DNA of 64,000 nt from Pseudoscleropodium purum (lineage: Eukaryota > Streptophyta > Bryopsida > Hypnales > Brachytheciaceae): contig OZ017798.1 of the NCBI GenBank assembly GCA_963969395.1, positions 12,702,173 through 12,766,172 of the forward strand, given 5' to 3'. Under the pieces are notes generated by a model. It saw only the letters and a program-made list of their open reading frames with translations. It was not told the DNA's origin and searched no databases. Positions 11,947-22,701 of this stretch are shown one piece after another; within the stretch, counting starts at the first letter, position 1, and each line of letters starts with the position of its first letter. Made by a program: the position numbers and the translations under genes.

Positions 11947-13590
11947 TGGGGCCGGATGGAAGGCTGGCCGGAATTCTTCAAGTTTGAACCAATAGGATGA
12001 CTCCATTTCTCCAAATCTGGCCCAAGGTGCTTATACTTGGGGCCGGATGGAACTACCACTCATCCTATGTGTTGCCTTAGGTGGCATGGTTTGGACGCCA
12101 AACCTTCCAGCCCCAGGGATTCAATCAAGCCAAGGTTTGGGGTGGCTGGAACTCCCATCTAGGGCTGGATTGGGGTTGGATTGGGCTTCATTGTTAGATT
12201 GTGCAAATCTCCACTGTCTACCAAAGTCCTTTTTTTTGGTTAATTACTTAAGAAACTTCCTTCCAATTGCTCTCCTATTTGTTTTGGGAGTTCTCCATGC
12301 ACTGGGGCAAATGCTGGGAACATTGGGTTAGTAGATCATGATGATTATTTTTTGCTATAGTCTAGACAGAACTGATTCATTAAACCCATCCTAATGTTCT
12401 GTATAAACAAGAGGATGGGTCGAATGAAGCAGTTTTGTCCAGACTATAACAAACATCTGCTGAGGTGAGCAATCAAGGGAATATGAAAAATATATTAAAT
12501 AAAATTAAAAATAAATGTTTTCAATATTTTATATGTTTAAGTTAAAATAAGAATTTCTCCATATTAAAATATCTTCAAAAAATTTATTATAAAAAATAGT
12601 TTGAATTTGTAATATTAGAAAAAATTATATCACAAACTATTGTTCTATATAATTGTGCTTATAGTAATATGAGATGCTTAATAAAATAAAATTTGATACA
12701 TTTCTTGTTCTACTTGTTTAAACATGAGATATTAATTTAGTTTCATTTACTAATTTGTTCCATTTACATGAGATGTTTATTTGGTTAAGAACAAGGGGTT
12801 TTTGGTACAATTTTTTGGTAAATTTTTTATCAAACACGAATTTGTAAACGGAAGCCATTGTTGAAGTTATGCCATAGATTCTAACATGTATGAGATGATT
12901 TGTGAATTTACCAATTCTAATGACAAATACTTAAAAAAATATGATAAAGAAACATTACAATACTAAAAACAACATGTACGATAAAACTTGATTTACACAT
13001 ACCATTGAATTTATTCAAGTTCTCATAATAAAAAAATTTATATCCAAGGAAATCAATAATATAGAAAATGTAGATTTAAAAAAGAGATTAAAAAGAGATG
13101 TTTTCTCAAATTGTGTATTTAATGTGTCATTATTTTCAAACCCCTCTAGTGACAAGACCAAAATATTCATTTTTTGAAATTCTGGAAATTCTCATGAAAA
13201 TAAATGACAACTATTTTAAGGCTTCAACTCTAGTTTCAACATCAAGCAAAAAGAAAAGGTTCAAAAGAAGTAAAAGAATTCCTTCTTTTTCCAAATAGAA
13301 AAAAAAAGAAGAAAAAGGAAAAGGTTCCAAAAAAATAAAATAAAATACTTTCTATTTTATTTTTGAGATAGAACAAATAGGAAAAAAAATAAATCATTAA
13401 TTAATTAAAAATAAAAAAAGATAAACATGCTTATTTATATATATATTTTTTAATTGAGCAGAGAGAAAATTCAAGAGCACATGAATTGGAAATTTGACCC
13501 TAGAATCTGACCCAAGGGGTTTATATTAACTTGGGCCGCATTGAGGGCCGGATTGAAGGCAAATCTGGTTGGCCTTCCATCTGACCCCAG
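11947..13590. mobile_element. Candidate 1.6-kb non-autonomous DNA transposon with long imperfect TIRs
   Basis: The left end reads TGGGGCCGGATGGAAGGCTG and the right end, on the other strand, TGGGGTCAGATGGAAGGCCA. About 85-92 bp inward, both ends carry a second related block (left: GGCCCAAGGTGCTTATACTT followed by GGGGCCGGATGG; right, reverse strand: GGCCCAAGTTAATATAAACC followed by CTTGGGTCAGAT). The ends are GC-rich and the centre (12480-13450) is extremely AT-rich, with no conserved coding frame. I could not find a convincing target duplication, so boundaries and transposon class are uncertain. Confidence 0.5.
12345..12452. repeat. Long imperfect hairpin, possible MIR-like precursor or nested MITE
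   Basis: Two arms of about 37-41 nt pair with roughly five mismatches around a loop of about 20 nt. The left arm holds TATAGTCTAGACAGAACTG and CATTAAACCCATCCT; the right arm is the matching AGGATGGGTCGAATGAAGCA and CAGACTATA. Arm length, near-perfect pairing and short loop resemble a plant microRNA precursor, but the same structure is expected of a small foldback element. I do not recognise a known mature miRNA in it. Confidence 0.65.
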
Positions 13591-14701
13591 GCGTAGTATA
13601 ATCCCGCCTCCCTCAGTGGTGTTGTGCTCCATCCATCTTCTGAGGATGTCAGTTGACAGACATCTCTGTAAACTGACTGACTTACTTATTACGAGCCTGT
13701 TGCTTCTACCTGAGATTCTGTAAAATGGAATCTGTCTGTCTGTATTGTGTGACGGATCCTCTTGAAAAATTCCAGAGGGACTCAATCAAGTGCCGGACTT
13801 GATACTTGATACTTTGCGACGTGGCCATAGAATGGAATTGCCAGATGATTACCATCAAGAATTCAGATGAGGAGTTGTGTTTCTTGTCCATAACCAAATA
13901 AATCAAAATTCTGAAAAATGATACATCAGGATTGAAAGGTTATATTAGGGTTGAAAGGTGGAAATCTCCTTGAAGGAAGGTTTGGGTCTTTATTGCAAGA
14001 GCCAATCATTCTCCATACCAGTACCTACAGTCAAAAAAACCTATGACAAAAAACTTAACAATTCATAAGTAATTCAATGATCTTCCCATCCAACAAAGCC
14101 CATGAAAATGGCAAACTAACCCTTAAAGTGTTGCTTTTAAAACAAACTACCTTCATGCTTCAACTCTGCACCCTTAATGCAATGCTTGGCAAGCCACTAC
14201 TGAAGTGGGTCCAATTGGTTTAAACACTGTATTTTTTTTTGTTTTTTGGTCAAAGATTCCTCTCAAAACCAAACAAACGGAGGGGCTTGGCCTGCCGTTT
14301 AAGAGTTAATAAGTCAAACGGATTTTCTTAGTAAATGACTTGGAGCAGAATAGTTTGTAGTTGTCACTCTATACGAGAGAGAAGAAAGCCCGAGTCTACT
14401 GAAACAAGGTCAGCAAGCCCACTTTCAGTGACTTGAGGATAACTCTACAGAAGCCAGCAGTCTGCTTTCATAATAATTACAATCAGTGAAAATACGGAGT
14501 AATCGTCTACCCGACCTCGGAAGTCGGCCATTCCTAGTCGAATTAAACAACCGGTAACGGCCTTCGAAAAGCTTGTTTTTTACCTGGGCCATCCAGAAAC
14601 AGATCCCTGCGAGAAATCATCATTTAGAAATACAGTCCTAGCGCAGCTTGATAAGCTCCACTCGCAACAGCGGTTGGATACACCGTTGTGTTGCCCATCG
14701 A
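13591..14701. other. Spacer and 3' flank of PEX4
   Basis: No coding region recognised. The last 300-400 bp before 14702, on the minus strand, are GC-richer than the DNA to the left and probably contain the PEX4 3' untranslated region. No other structure was supported. Confidence 0.4.
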
Positions 14702-16518
14702 CTAAGAAGAATTCGGTCGTCCACCGCTGGGATGAACCGCACATAAACGCGTATACATCTGGGACATGGATCGGAAGCCACGGTTATCGCCTGATCTCAG
14801 TAAGTTTCCTGCAAGAAAAACGAAGACCAGTGAAGGTCAGAAACGAGTGAAGAGGACATTCATTACAGTAAAAATGTTAACTAGTGTGAAGCACCCTCTT
14901 CCGTTGCATCAGATTTAGTGTGTAACTTAAACAACGATGGTACTACTGAATATCCTATACGAAAAAAATGCATAGTTTGAGTGGTGCGGCGTACAGTACA
15001 ATAATTAAGATCTTTAGTGTAATGCAAAAGTCAGTTTTGCACGACACCAAGGGCCAGATTCGCAGAACGCTTAATCTGACCCTCAAGTGTCCCGTGTCAC
15101 ATGATTCATGTGACACAAGTAAAATTAGTGTTTCAAATCTAATCGTGTCACTTATTACAAACCTGCATCACAGTTGAGAGGACTATCAGCCTCTGGATGT
15201 GCCAGAAGAGCAATAACTGCACGGCAAACTGATTGCAATGTCCATGCAGGACTCCACGCTGTCTTCAAGATATCCAGACAGATCTCTCCTGTCTGCAAGA
15301 TGTCCACACAGAATTGAGCACTTTATTTCATGGTTTCACTCCTTTAACCAAAGGAAATCAACAATTCTAGTTTGATTTTGAAAAGAATTAAAAAATGTAA
15401 GGTCAATAAATACAAGAAACGGAAGAAGCTGCAGCATTTCGCATGAGTAAGAGCAAGGACAGTCTTGAAGAACCTTGAAGTGGACATTGGGATGGAAAAT
15501 CTTGGTAACGAAGCGCACTTGGGGCGGAACAAGAGGATACTGCTCTGGTACATTGATGGCGAGCTGAAACACGCCTTCCTGATATGGAGTGTCTACTGGA
15601 CCCTGCAACTCAAAACAGCCAACAAGCCATAAGCGTCTGGCCGAACTACCAAAATGCTGACGAGACTCCCAAGGCTCATCAGATCAAATAATAAAATACT
15701 GATGTAGAGATGAAACCACCAACAAAGTAAAGACAAAGTAAAGACGAATATCGAGATGGATTCAGAATGGAAATCGAGTGAGCAGAAAATCTGCAACAAA
15801 GAATGTGCACTAGAGAAGGACCTTGATGTAAGCAGTCCAGCGATAAATATTGGTGTCATCACAAGTTAGCTGAATATCATTGTCGCCTCCTTTCTCCCTA
15901 TTTACTTCTTTGTACTCCTTAAACAACCTCGCTCGCGACGTCTGCTCCACATTGACAAGAGAGAATGCGTTTCAGCCTCGGTTTCATACAATGCAAACCA
16001 AAAATCTTAAATCTTATTTAAATAGAACCAATCTAACTAAATAACCTCATCAATGTGATGTTCTTGAGTGAGAAAGGCACACAGAGGCTTATCTCCAATT
16101 TTTAACGTCAGCATAAAAAGCATTTCGACATTAAGAGGTAACGCAGGTAAAGGAACACAAGGCCTTCCTCGAGAGTGATCCAGCACTGCAAGCATCCTGA
16201 CAAACAAAATCCAGCAAAACAATACAACCCCATTCACTTCCGACCTAACTTACAACAACAAACTACCATAAACTCTCGCACTTGAGAGCCCGTTCCCCTA
16301 CCTCCAGGCTCCCCCAAAACAGCCTCTTCGCAGTAAAGTGAACCGCTACAAATGCCATCATTATTGACCACACAAATCGCGAAAAGCCCTTATCCCAACT
16401 ATTCCAACCCACGCCCAAATGCAAAACCGCCCGCTGCAAAACCGCCCGCTGCAAAATTGAAGGAGGGCTTTCCCGATCGACAAGATGCGTGACCAACCGA
16501 AGAACAACGACTTACCAT
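14702..16518 (-). CDS. PEX4: Peroxisomal ubiquitin-conjugating enzyme E2 (PEX4-like)
   Basis: Five coding exons: 16518-16516, 15944-15822, 15602-15474, 15292-15163 and 14808-14702 (492 nt, 163 residues). Phases join cleanly, and introns start GT and end AG. The product begins MQTSRARLFKEYKEVNREK and carries the E2 fold: PYQEGVFQL, PPQVRF, the HPN motif at residues 79-81, and the catalytic cysteine at residue 90 in TGEICLDILK. Arabidopsis PEX4/UBC21 has its cysteine at the same position, and the N-terminus and HFKTGEIC block match PEX4 rather than generic E2s. In known systems PEX4 is held on the peroxisome surface by PEX22 and monoubiquitinates the import receptor PEX5 so that it can be recycled. 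The tail (HPSGGRPNSS) runs about six residues past the Arabidopsis protein and shows no peroxisomal targeting signal, as expected for a PEX22-anchored enzyme. Oddly, coding exon 1 holds only the ATG, followed directly by GTAAGT. Confidence 0.93.
15094..15116. repeat. Perfect palindrome inside PEX4 intron 4
   Basis: GTGTCACATG and its exact complement CATGTGACAC are separated by ATT. A looser inverted pair (CAGATT / AATCTG) lies just upstream at 15056-15078. It could be a cruciform-forming site or the remnant of a small foldback element. Confidence 0.85.
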
Positions 16519-17344
16519 AGTGCCCGCGATCTGAGAGCTCCTGCCGTGACGCCAATCCCAAGCTTGTTCTCCAAATCTTGCTCGCGATTTCTCGCTCAAA
16601 CACTAGTCAATGTGGTGTTCTAAAATCGCTGCACACAGGCGATTGTCAAAAAGTTTATCTTCAATAGACAAAATAAAAGCATTCTGTCTCTAAGAATTAA
16701 GGTGGGAATGGCAAGGAACATGAAGGCATTTCTTGAAAGGAGGTAGTGCGCGATCTCGCGCAGCAATAGCATTGCAGCTCAACACTTTGAGACCTAAATT
16801 AAAGATTTCGCTACTTTATATTTTATTTTTTCCAGTGCACATACAATAATTCAGAATCAGTAAATTTAGGTCTTCCGACAGAGAATGACTTCAGAGCTAG
16901 GACTCTACACGCAAGGACGACATACTCTCAATACAGGGATTACAACAACAAACTCACAAGAATTTCACAACAACTTTGTCGCTCAAAACCCTAGGAGACG
17001 AAATTTCGCAGTGATCCCAACATAAAAATCGAGATTGAAGACTCGTTAAGATGAACATGAACCCCAATGAGGAAAAATTACAAAATACGCGTACCTTGGA
17101 TGCAGATTGCGGTAAGTTATTCGTCGAGATTGATGAAGCAACGGCGACCAACTGAACCACTGTTACGAATTGCAAGAGAAGAAATGGGAGTAAGGGAACA
17201 AGAAAAGACTGAGAACGCTCCCATTTCTTTATCGGAGACCGTCTTTATCTTTCTACAGGATTTCTAAGTTTGCTACGAACAGAAAATTACGAAGGACGAC
17301 ACCCAAACCTCTTTAATATCACCATAAAACGTGTCGCCTTAACC
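16519..17344 (-). promoter_or_regulatory. PEX4 5' flank with possible 5'UTR intron
   Basis: Moderately GC-rich, as expected for a leader and promoter. On the minus strand a good donor (CAAG then GTACGC at about 17090) and a good acceptor (CTCTCAG at about 16535, just before the ATG) would define an intron in the untranslated leader. A small direct repeat (GCAAAACCGCCCGCT, twice in tandem) lies at 16421-16452. Several short open frames exist on both strands, but none is convincing as coding. Confidence 0.35.
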
Positions 17345-17500
17345 ATAGAAGGACACCACGAACATTAAGTGTCCCATTAAGTGTCCAATGGATGAAAAAT
17401 AATCTTTCTATGTAGGATACAAGTTTGATTGTTCATCTTTGGAATTTTGTGTAAAAAGGGGAGGACTTACAAAGTAGTTAAGGAAACCAACCTATTTTTT
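17345..17500. repeat. Dispersed repeat F, copy 1
   Basis: The text from AAGTGTCC...ATGGATGA through TTGTTCATC to GTGTAAAAAGGGGAG closely matches 47105-47195 (AAGTGTTCGATGAATGAC, TTGTTCATCCTTAGAATTTT, GTGCAAAAAGGGGAG). These are two diverged copies of one dispersed element. Confidence 0.7.
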
Positions 17501-17591
17501 ACCACTTAAGCCACTCGAATGTGAAGGGCTCTAACTTATAATTACTATGGATTTTTTAGTTGAAGATTCTATTTGACCTATTCTTGTCATA

Positions 17592-17967
17592 TAAGGTAGA
17601 AGTACCTATTTTGGATAATTTAATCATTTTAGATGGGATGATGTAGAAAAGTCATGTTGAGTTCATTTTGTGTAAAAATAAGGTTGTGGAAGAATGCCAA
17701 AAAAGAAGAAATTTTTCCTCCAAAAATGAATATAGTCTTGAATATAAAAGTGGATTTTGCACCCAAATCCATTCCAGATTTATAGACTCACCTATTGTCG
17801 TTAGCTTTGGCACTTCTCCCTAGGCCAAAAAGAAAGAGAGATGAATAGACAAGAAGGTATAAACCTAGAATTTTTTTCAACAGCCATTGCATCTACTTAT
17901 TGTCCACAATAGATTAGCCTGTGAAGTAATTATAGAAGACGTATCTAAAATAGGTACTTCTACCTTA
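17592..17967. mobile_element. MITE with 26-bp TIRs, 376 bp
   Basis: The left end starts TAAGGTAGAAGTACCTATTT and the right end is its inverted copy (AAATAGGTACTTCTACCTTA). 25 of the 26 terminal bases match. No coding capacity. The TIR is itself partly palindromic (AGGTAGAAGTACCT). Target duplication cannot be separated from the TA at the ends. Confidence 0.8.
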
Positions 17968-18962
17968 GGTCTTTTTATTTCCAACAATGGTATGGTTGCA
18001 CAATTGACCAAGATTGCAACCAATTGTAATGTGATACAACTACATTGGAAATCGTATAATAATTAATCTCATGCTTTATCCTACTGATTGGAAAGAAAGT
18101 AGCCTATATAATGAAAATATGTCCCTAGTCAAAAATTGATTCGCTCCCTTAGACCTCATAAATGAATATTCTTGAATTTTTAAGCAAGTGATTTGCACAA
18201 TACTAAAAAAATGTTGATTTTCACAATGATCTATTTGTCTTTGTGGAGGTAATTCAAATCCTAGGAAATGGACAACATACACTTTGTATAGTACTAGTGT
18301 TTTTCACACTTGTAGGTGTTTTAAGAGATTGGATACAAATGTAATAAAGAGAAGAGTGAAAAAGGAGTCAAATCACACATTTAAGATAGATATCCCCTAA
18401 ATCACCACTAATTGCTATTGTACCTAATTAATATTATTAGATTCTTCAAATGTTTATATTTTCTTATTGGCAAGTAAAAGGAAGTTCCAATGCACCAAAT
18501 TACGCAATATTTAGATACCATATACAGAAGTTATGAAGGAACAAAGTTTGGATCTAAAAATGTTTCTTCCACACATGTACATAATTGATTTTGGAGATAT
18601 ACACAAAGCTGTGAAGATGACAGTTTAAGGTTAGTGGTGCATTTGGGGTGACAATCATAACTCCAATGATCCAACATATGTTTTTCATATCACATTTACA
18701 TTCAACATTATATTGTTATAATGTTCAATAGTTCCCTATTGTTTTGAACTTGTAGGCTATGACATTACATGAAGATGAATGTACATTTTCTTTACAAACA
18801 AATTTATAATTAACATCATTGTTGAATAGTCATTACTATAGTAATTACCTTAACAACTACAATCAATTTTTAATGAAAATAATATGCATTGATCCTCATA
18901 AAGTTTCCATGAATAAAATGAGTTGGTTTATAGATTAGACCAAACTAATGAATCCAAAAACT
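17968..18962. other. Spacer with copy 1 of dispersed repeat G
   Basis: No gene seen. At about 18470-18640 the sequence (AAAGGAAGTTCCAATGCA, then ATAATTGATTTTGGAGATAT, then ACACAAA) corresponds to 28345-28520 (AAAGGAGGTTCCAATGCA, ATAATTGATTTTTGGAGATG, ACACAAA). These are two old copies of a dispersed repeat. Confidence 0.55.
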
Positions 18963-19220
18963 TTAGAGGATTCCAAGCAACTGCATCACAAACTCCCCCC
19001 TCAATTTTTGGAGAATGGCTGTTCTTGACATAAAAAATTAAAAAAATTAAATAATCTCTAAATGTAGAAAAAAACTGAAAAAAAATTCATTTGTTTTTGA
19101 ATTTTTTTTTTCGGACATGGTAATAGCATTGCCACGTCAACGAGTTGTCGTGGCCCCCTACAAGGCAATTCCCACAATTTGGGAACTCGCAACCTTCCTA
19201 GGGGGCCAGAAATCCTCTAA
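18963..19220. mobile_element. Candidate MITE with TTAGAGGATT ends, 258 bp
   Basis: Begins TTAGAGGATTCC and ends GAAATCCTCTAA, a short TIR. Near the right end an internal hairpin pairs TGGCCCCCTA with TAGGGGGCCA. A distantly similar stretch (TTAGAAGATTTTTGG, TGACGTGG) lies at about 29457-29560 and may be a diverged relative. Confidence 0.55.
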
Positions 19221-21232
19221 TATCAATAGTTTGTATTAAATTAATAGTACATTGCAATCATTAAACATGCCTTCTCATCCAAAATTAAAAACTTCAATAC
19301 TGAACTCCATGCAACAATGGAGCTTTGTGAAAATTTTACAAAAGTATTATGGTTACATTTGGCTTGTAATATGAAGGACCTACAATGCACCTATTATATT
19401 AATCTTCGGATTCATTAATCCTTAAAGTTTCAAGACCTTTTTACCAATTATTTTTGCAAAGAGTAAAAACTTTAAAAGTTATTTTTTGCATGTCTAATCG
19501 TAGGATCTTATATTAGACTAGTGTAAAAATATCTAAAATATCTATAAATTTTGACCATATAGATTGCAAAATATTTGCATTTAAAATGAAGAAAACAAGT
19601 CAATTTTTTGCACCTTCCTCAATTAGATTATTTGGCTTTGAATCTTCTTAACTTAAAATTTTTGCATTACTGATTTTGAATTTTGAATTTTTTTATGTTG
19701 AAGAATTGGGTTGAGAATCTAGCAAAAAATTCAAAAAACACACTTAATCTTCACTCATTAAAAAATTGTTAAGTAAAAATAGGTTCAACCGTTCAAGATT
19801 GAAGGTAAAACTAAACCATTAATAGCTCTAAGATGGAATTGAAACACACAAATTTCAATGGTGAGATTGTTCTAGCAAAAGATTTTAATTTTGTGAATTT
19901 TTTAAAAAAAATGGAAAAATTGAGTTGAAAAATAAATCCTACAAGTTATTTTTTCAAGAAAATGCTTAAATTGCTAGAAAAACAAATTAATTGTCCATAC
20001 CTTTCACATAACAAATACAAATGGAATGAATCAAAGTTTCCTACATAGATAAAAATAAACTCTATGAGAAAAATCAATTTTTCAATTTTTCATTTTCATT
20101 TTCATTTTTTTGCCCATTGAACTAAAATTTGGGCCTTTGTACCATAACTTTTGCTTTCAAGCATCAATTGAAATAAAAATTATAATGGAGTATTCCTAAA
20201 AAGCTAATGTGTTTTTCTATCTTCACAAAAAAATTCAAAAAATCATAACAAATATTGAGATTGGAAGGGAAAAATAGAACTTTACGGATTAAGAACAACA
20301 ATCTTGACTATGAGAAGAATGAAATCCCCCCTACTATAATGAAGGTTTGACATTGGAGAGAAAAATAGTACACAATGACTTTTAGAATGTTTTTTATACT
20401 TACAAAAATTGCCATAGCTAATTGAGGAATTAAAGATTTCAAATAAAATTTGAATATATTTTGGTATAAGTAATACATTTGTATAAAATATTTTATTCTT
20501 ATTTTAAATAACTTAATCAAATTTATTAATGAAAAAAACTTTTAACAAAAGCAAAAGAAATTCAAGACTTTTGAATATTGTGTTAGTAGAATGAAAATTC
20601 TTTTTTAAGAAAATTTGTAAGACTTTTGTGAATTTTTAAATTTAAATGAGTGAAATACTATTGACTAGAATATAACTATAAATTTTTATTTTTTATCATT
20701 CAACCCCCAAAACTCCAAAAATTGTAGAAATTTTGAAAAATCTATAAAATGTTGACACAGTGTTTTTCATGATATTTGAGATTAGTCCATTTTAAAAGGA
20801 ATTGACATAAATAAACAATCTCCATATTCATATATATGAGTTGAAAATCAACGATCAACCAATTGCAAATTAGTATGGGAACAACTAAACTACACTTTGG
20901 GAAATAATGCCAATTTGTAACAAATAGGTAAGTACAATAGCCACGACGATTTGGGTGTTTTCACCTTCATTGTTTTTTGAGCTTGTAGCATGAAAATTTT
21001 CCTATTATTGAGACACTCAAGGGTTAATCATTATGTAACAAATGCCATTCCAAGATTATTGAATAGAGTAGTACAAGCTATGCAATGCACTAACAAGAAG
21101 CCCTGCCTATAAACACACAAGGTCCTAATTGGGGAAAAATTAAATTTGACGTGCATTGTGGTCCTAAAACTACATTGATTATAACTTACATGGTCCAGGT
21201 GTGGATACAAGTATCTTAACCCCTTTAGGATG
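19221..21232. other. AT-rich intergenic stretch
   Basis: Homopolymer-rich AT DNA with no gene or clear repeat boundary that I could support. Short open frames such as 20308-20520 minus are compositional. Confidence 0.5.
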
Positions 21233-21882
21233 TTAACCCCTAAATGTCCAAGGCCTGTTTTGAGCCTCTAGAAAGTTGCTCTAAATTGAACAAAAGTCAA
21301 CATTTTGATAAGTTGTATCAACTTTTTTTGAATTGTAACCGTACAAATTCAAACTAGACATGTCAGAGATTATATAGGAAGAAAAAATCCAACAATATCA
21401 CTTATAAGTTAGAAGATTATAATGTTTGACCATGAGGGTGCTAAAACTATGAAAAAATTTCAATTCACTTTTTACAAGTCAAACCTAAAAAGTTGGTGAC
21501 CAAAAAAATATAAGGTTTAAGGGCCTAACATGAATAACCTCAATCAATCTAGGGCTTCTCAAAATCTACTCTATAATTTTTTTAAATGAGTTTTGAATGT
21601 GATTTTTTCTTCAAGTCCTAGTGTATTTGAGGCTCATTTACAAGAGCTCTCAACACTACTGGAAGTCAAGATTGCAATGGGTACCCTTGCACAAAATCTT
21701 GAATAGAAAAATCACTATCATTTATTATTTATTTTCAAGATTGGATTTTTGATGCTAAAACTAAACTTCAAGAAGAATTTTCCAAAAATAGAAACTACTA
21801 AGAATAGCAACTAGTTAGGTTTTATTTAACTTCAAAGTTTTGCATACATCAAATTTTGGTGCCTCAAACATTTAGGGGTTAA
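21233..21882 (+). mobile_element. TIR element, family A, 650 bp
   Basis: Starts TTAACCCCTAAATGTCCAAG and ends CATTTAGGGGTTAA, a 14-bp perfect inverted terminus. Colinear with 58880-59543 (shared CATTTTGATAAGTT, CAAACTAGACATGT, GAAGATTATAATGTTT / GAAAGATTATAATGTTT, TTGGTGCC) and inverted relative to 6286-6927. It is the most intact copy. Noncoding, hence non-autonomous. Confidence 0.85.
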
Positions 21883-22701
21883 AAGCCATTCAATTTACAA
21901 TACATGCATACTTAGCTACTTGGCACTAAAGGATTTTGTTAAAATCTTTATATTGTTCTAACAAAATTCACATGAACACATAACTATCTTATTTTTAAGT
22001 TGATCACAATGTGATCAGCTTCTGAACTATTGCACCATTGTGAATGACTGCAACTTGGAATAAATGGACTTGAACAATTGATTACCAAGTTAGTTCTATC
22101 AGATAGTCTTGCTATTAAAAAAGAGGGATAAGATCAAACTTCTGAGGTTTTTATTTTTATAATGGAGGTTCATTGAATGCTCTTCACAGACATTGAGAGG
22201 TATACCAAAATCAAAAGCCAATTTAGAGGGGTTAAATTACTAACAAATGATTCTAAGTCGGCCAGAACTGCCACGGAAAGATAAACCGTCACTCATACGA
22301 TAAGAATATGGGTGACATTTGCCCCACCTCAAATTATCACAAAATACTCCACCTCATGAATTGCACAGAAAATGAGATAATGCACATTAAAAACCGTGCA
22401 TAAAATCACAATGACTTAATAAGAGGCAACTTATTGATTCGATGAGATTCCATTAACTGAAGCTCAACAGCTTACTGGGAGATTCGGCAACAAACGTGTA
22501 AAGTCATCAATCTTCGATTTGGAATCTGAACGAACTGTCAGACCATGCCTGAAGCACAAACTCGGACAACATATAGAAGATCTACCTCCACGTCTCACCA
22601 TCAAATACGGCTATTTTGCAAAACCTGAAACTTCAGGTACCAATTCTTTCTTACCCGGATTCTTCTCCCTTCAAAACTCTGCTAATGACAGGCTGATGTT
22701 A
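21883..22701. other. 3' flank of the gamma-CA gene
   Basis: No coding region recognised. The right half, on the minus strand, is GC-richer and probably holds the 3' untranslated region of the carbonic anhydrase gene. Confidence 0.4.

Noticed and set aside
12345..12452. Hairpin as a known miR166-type precursor
   Set aside because: One strand has a vague likeness (TCTGGAC...GCTTCATTC), but spacing and bases differ from the conserved miRNA, so no known family is assigned.
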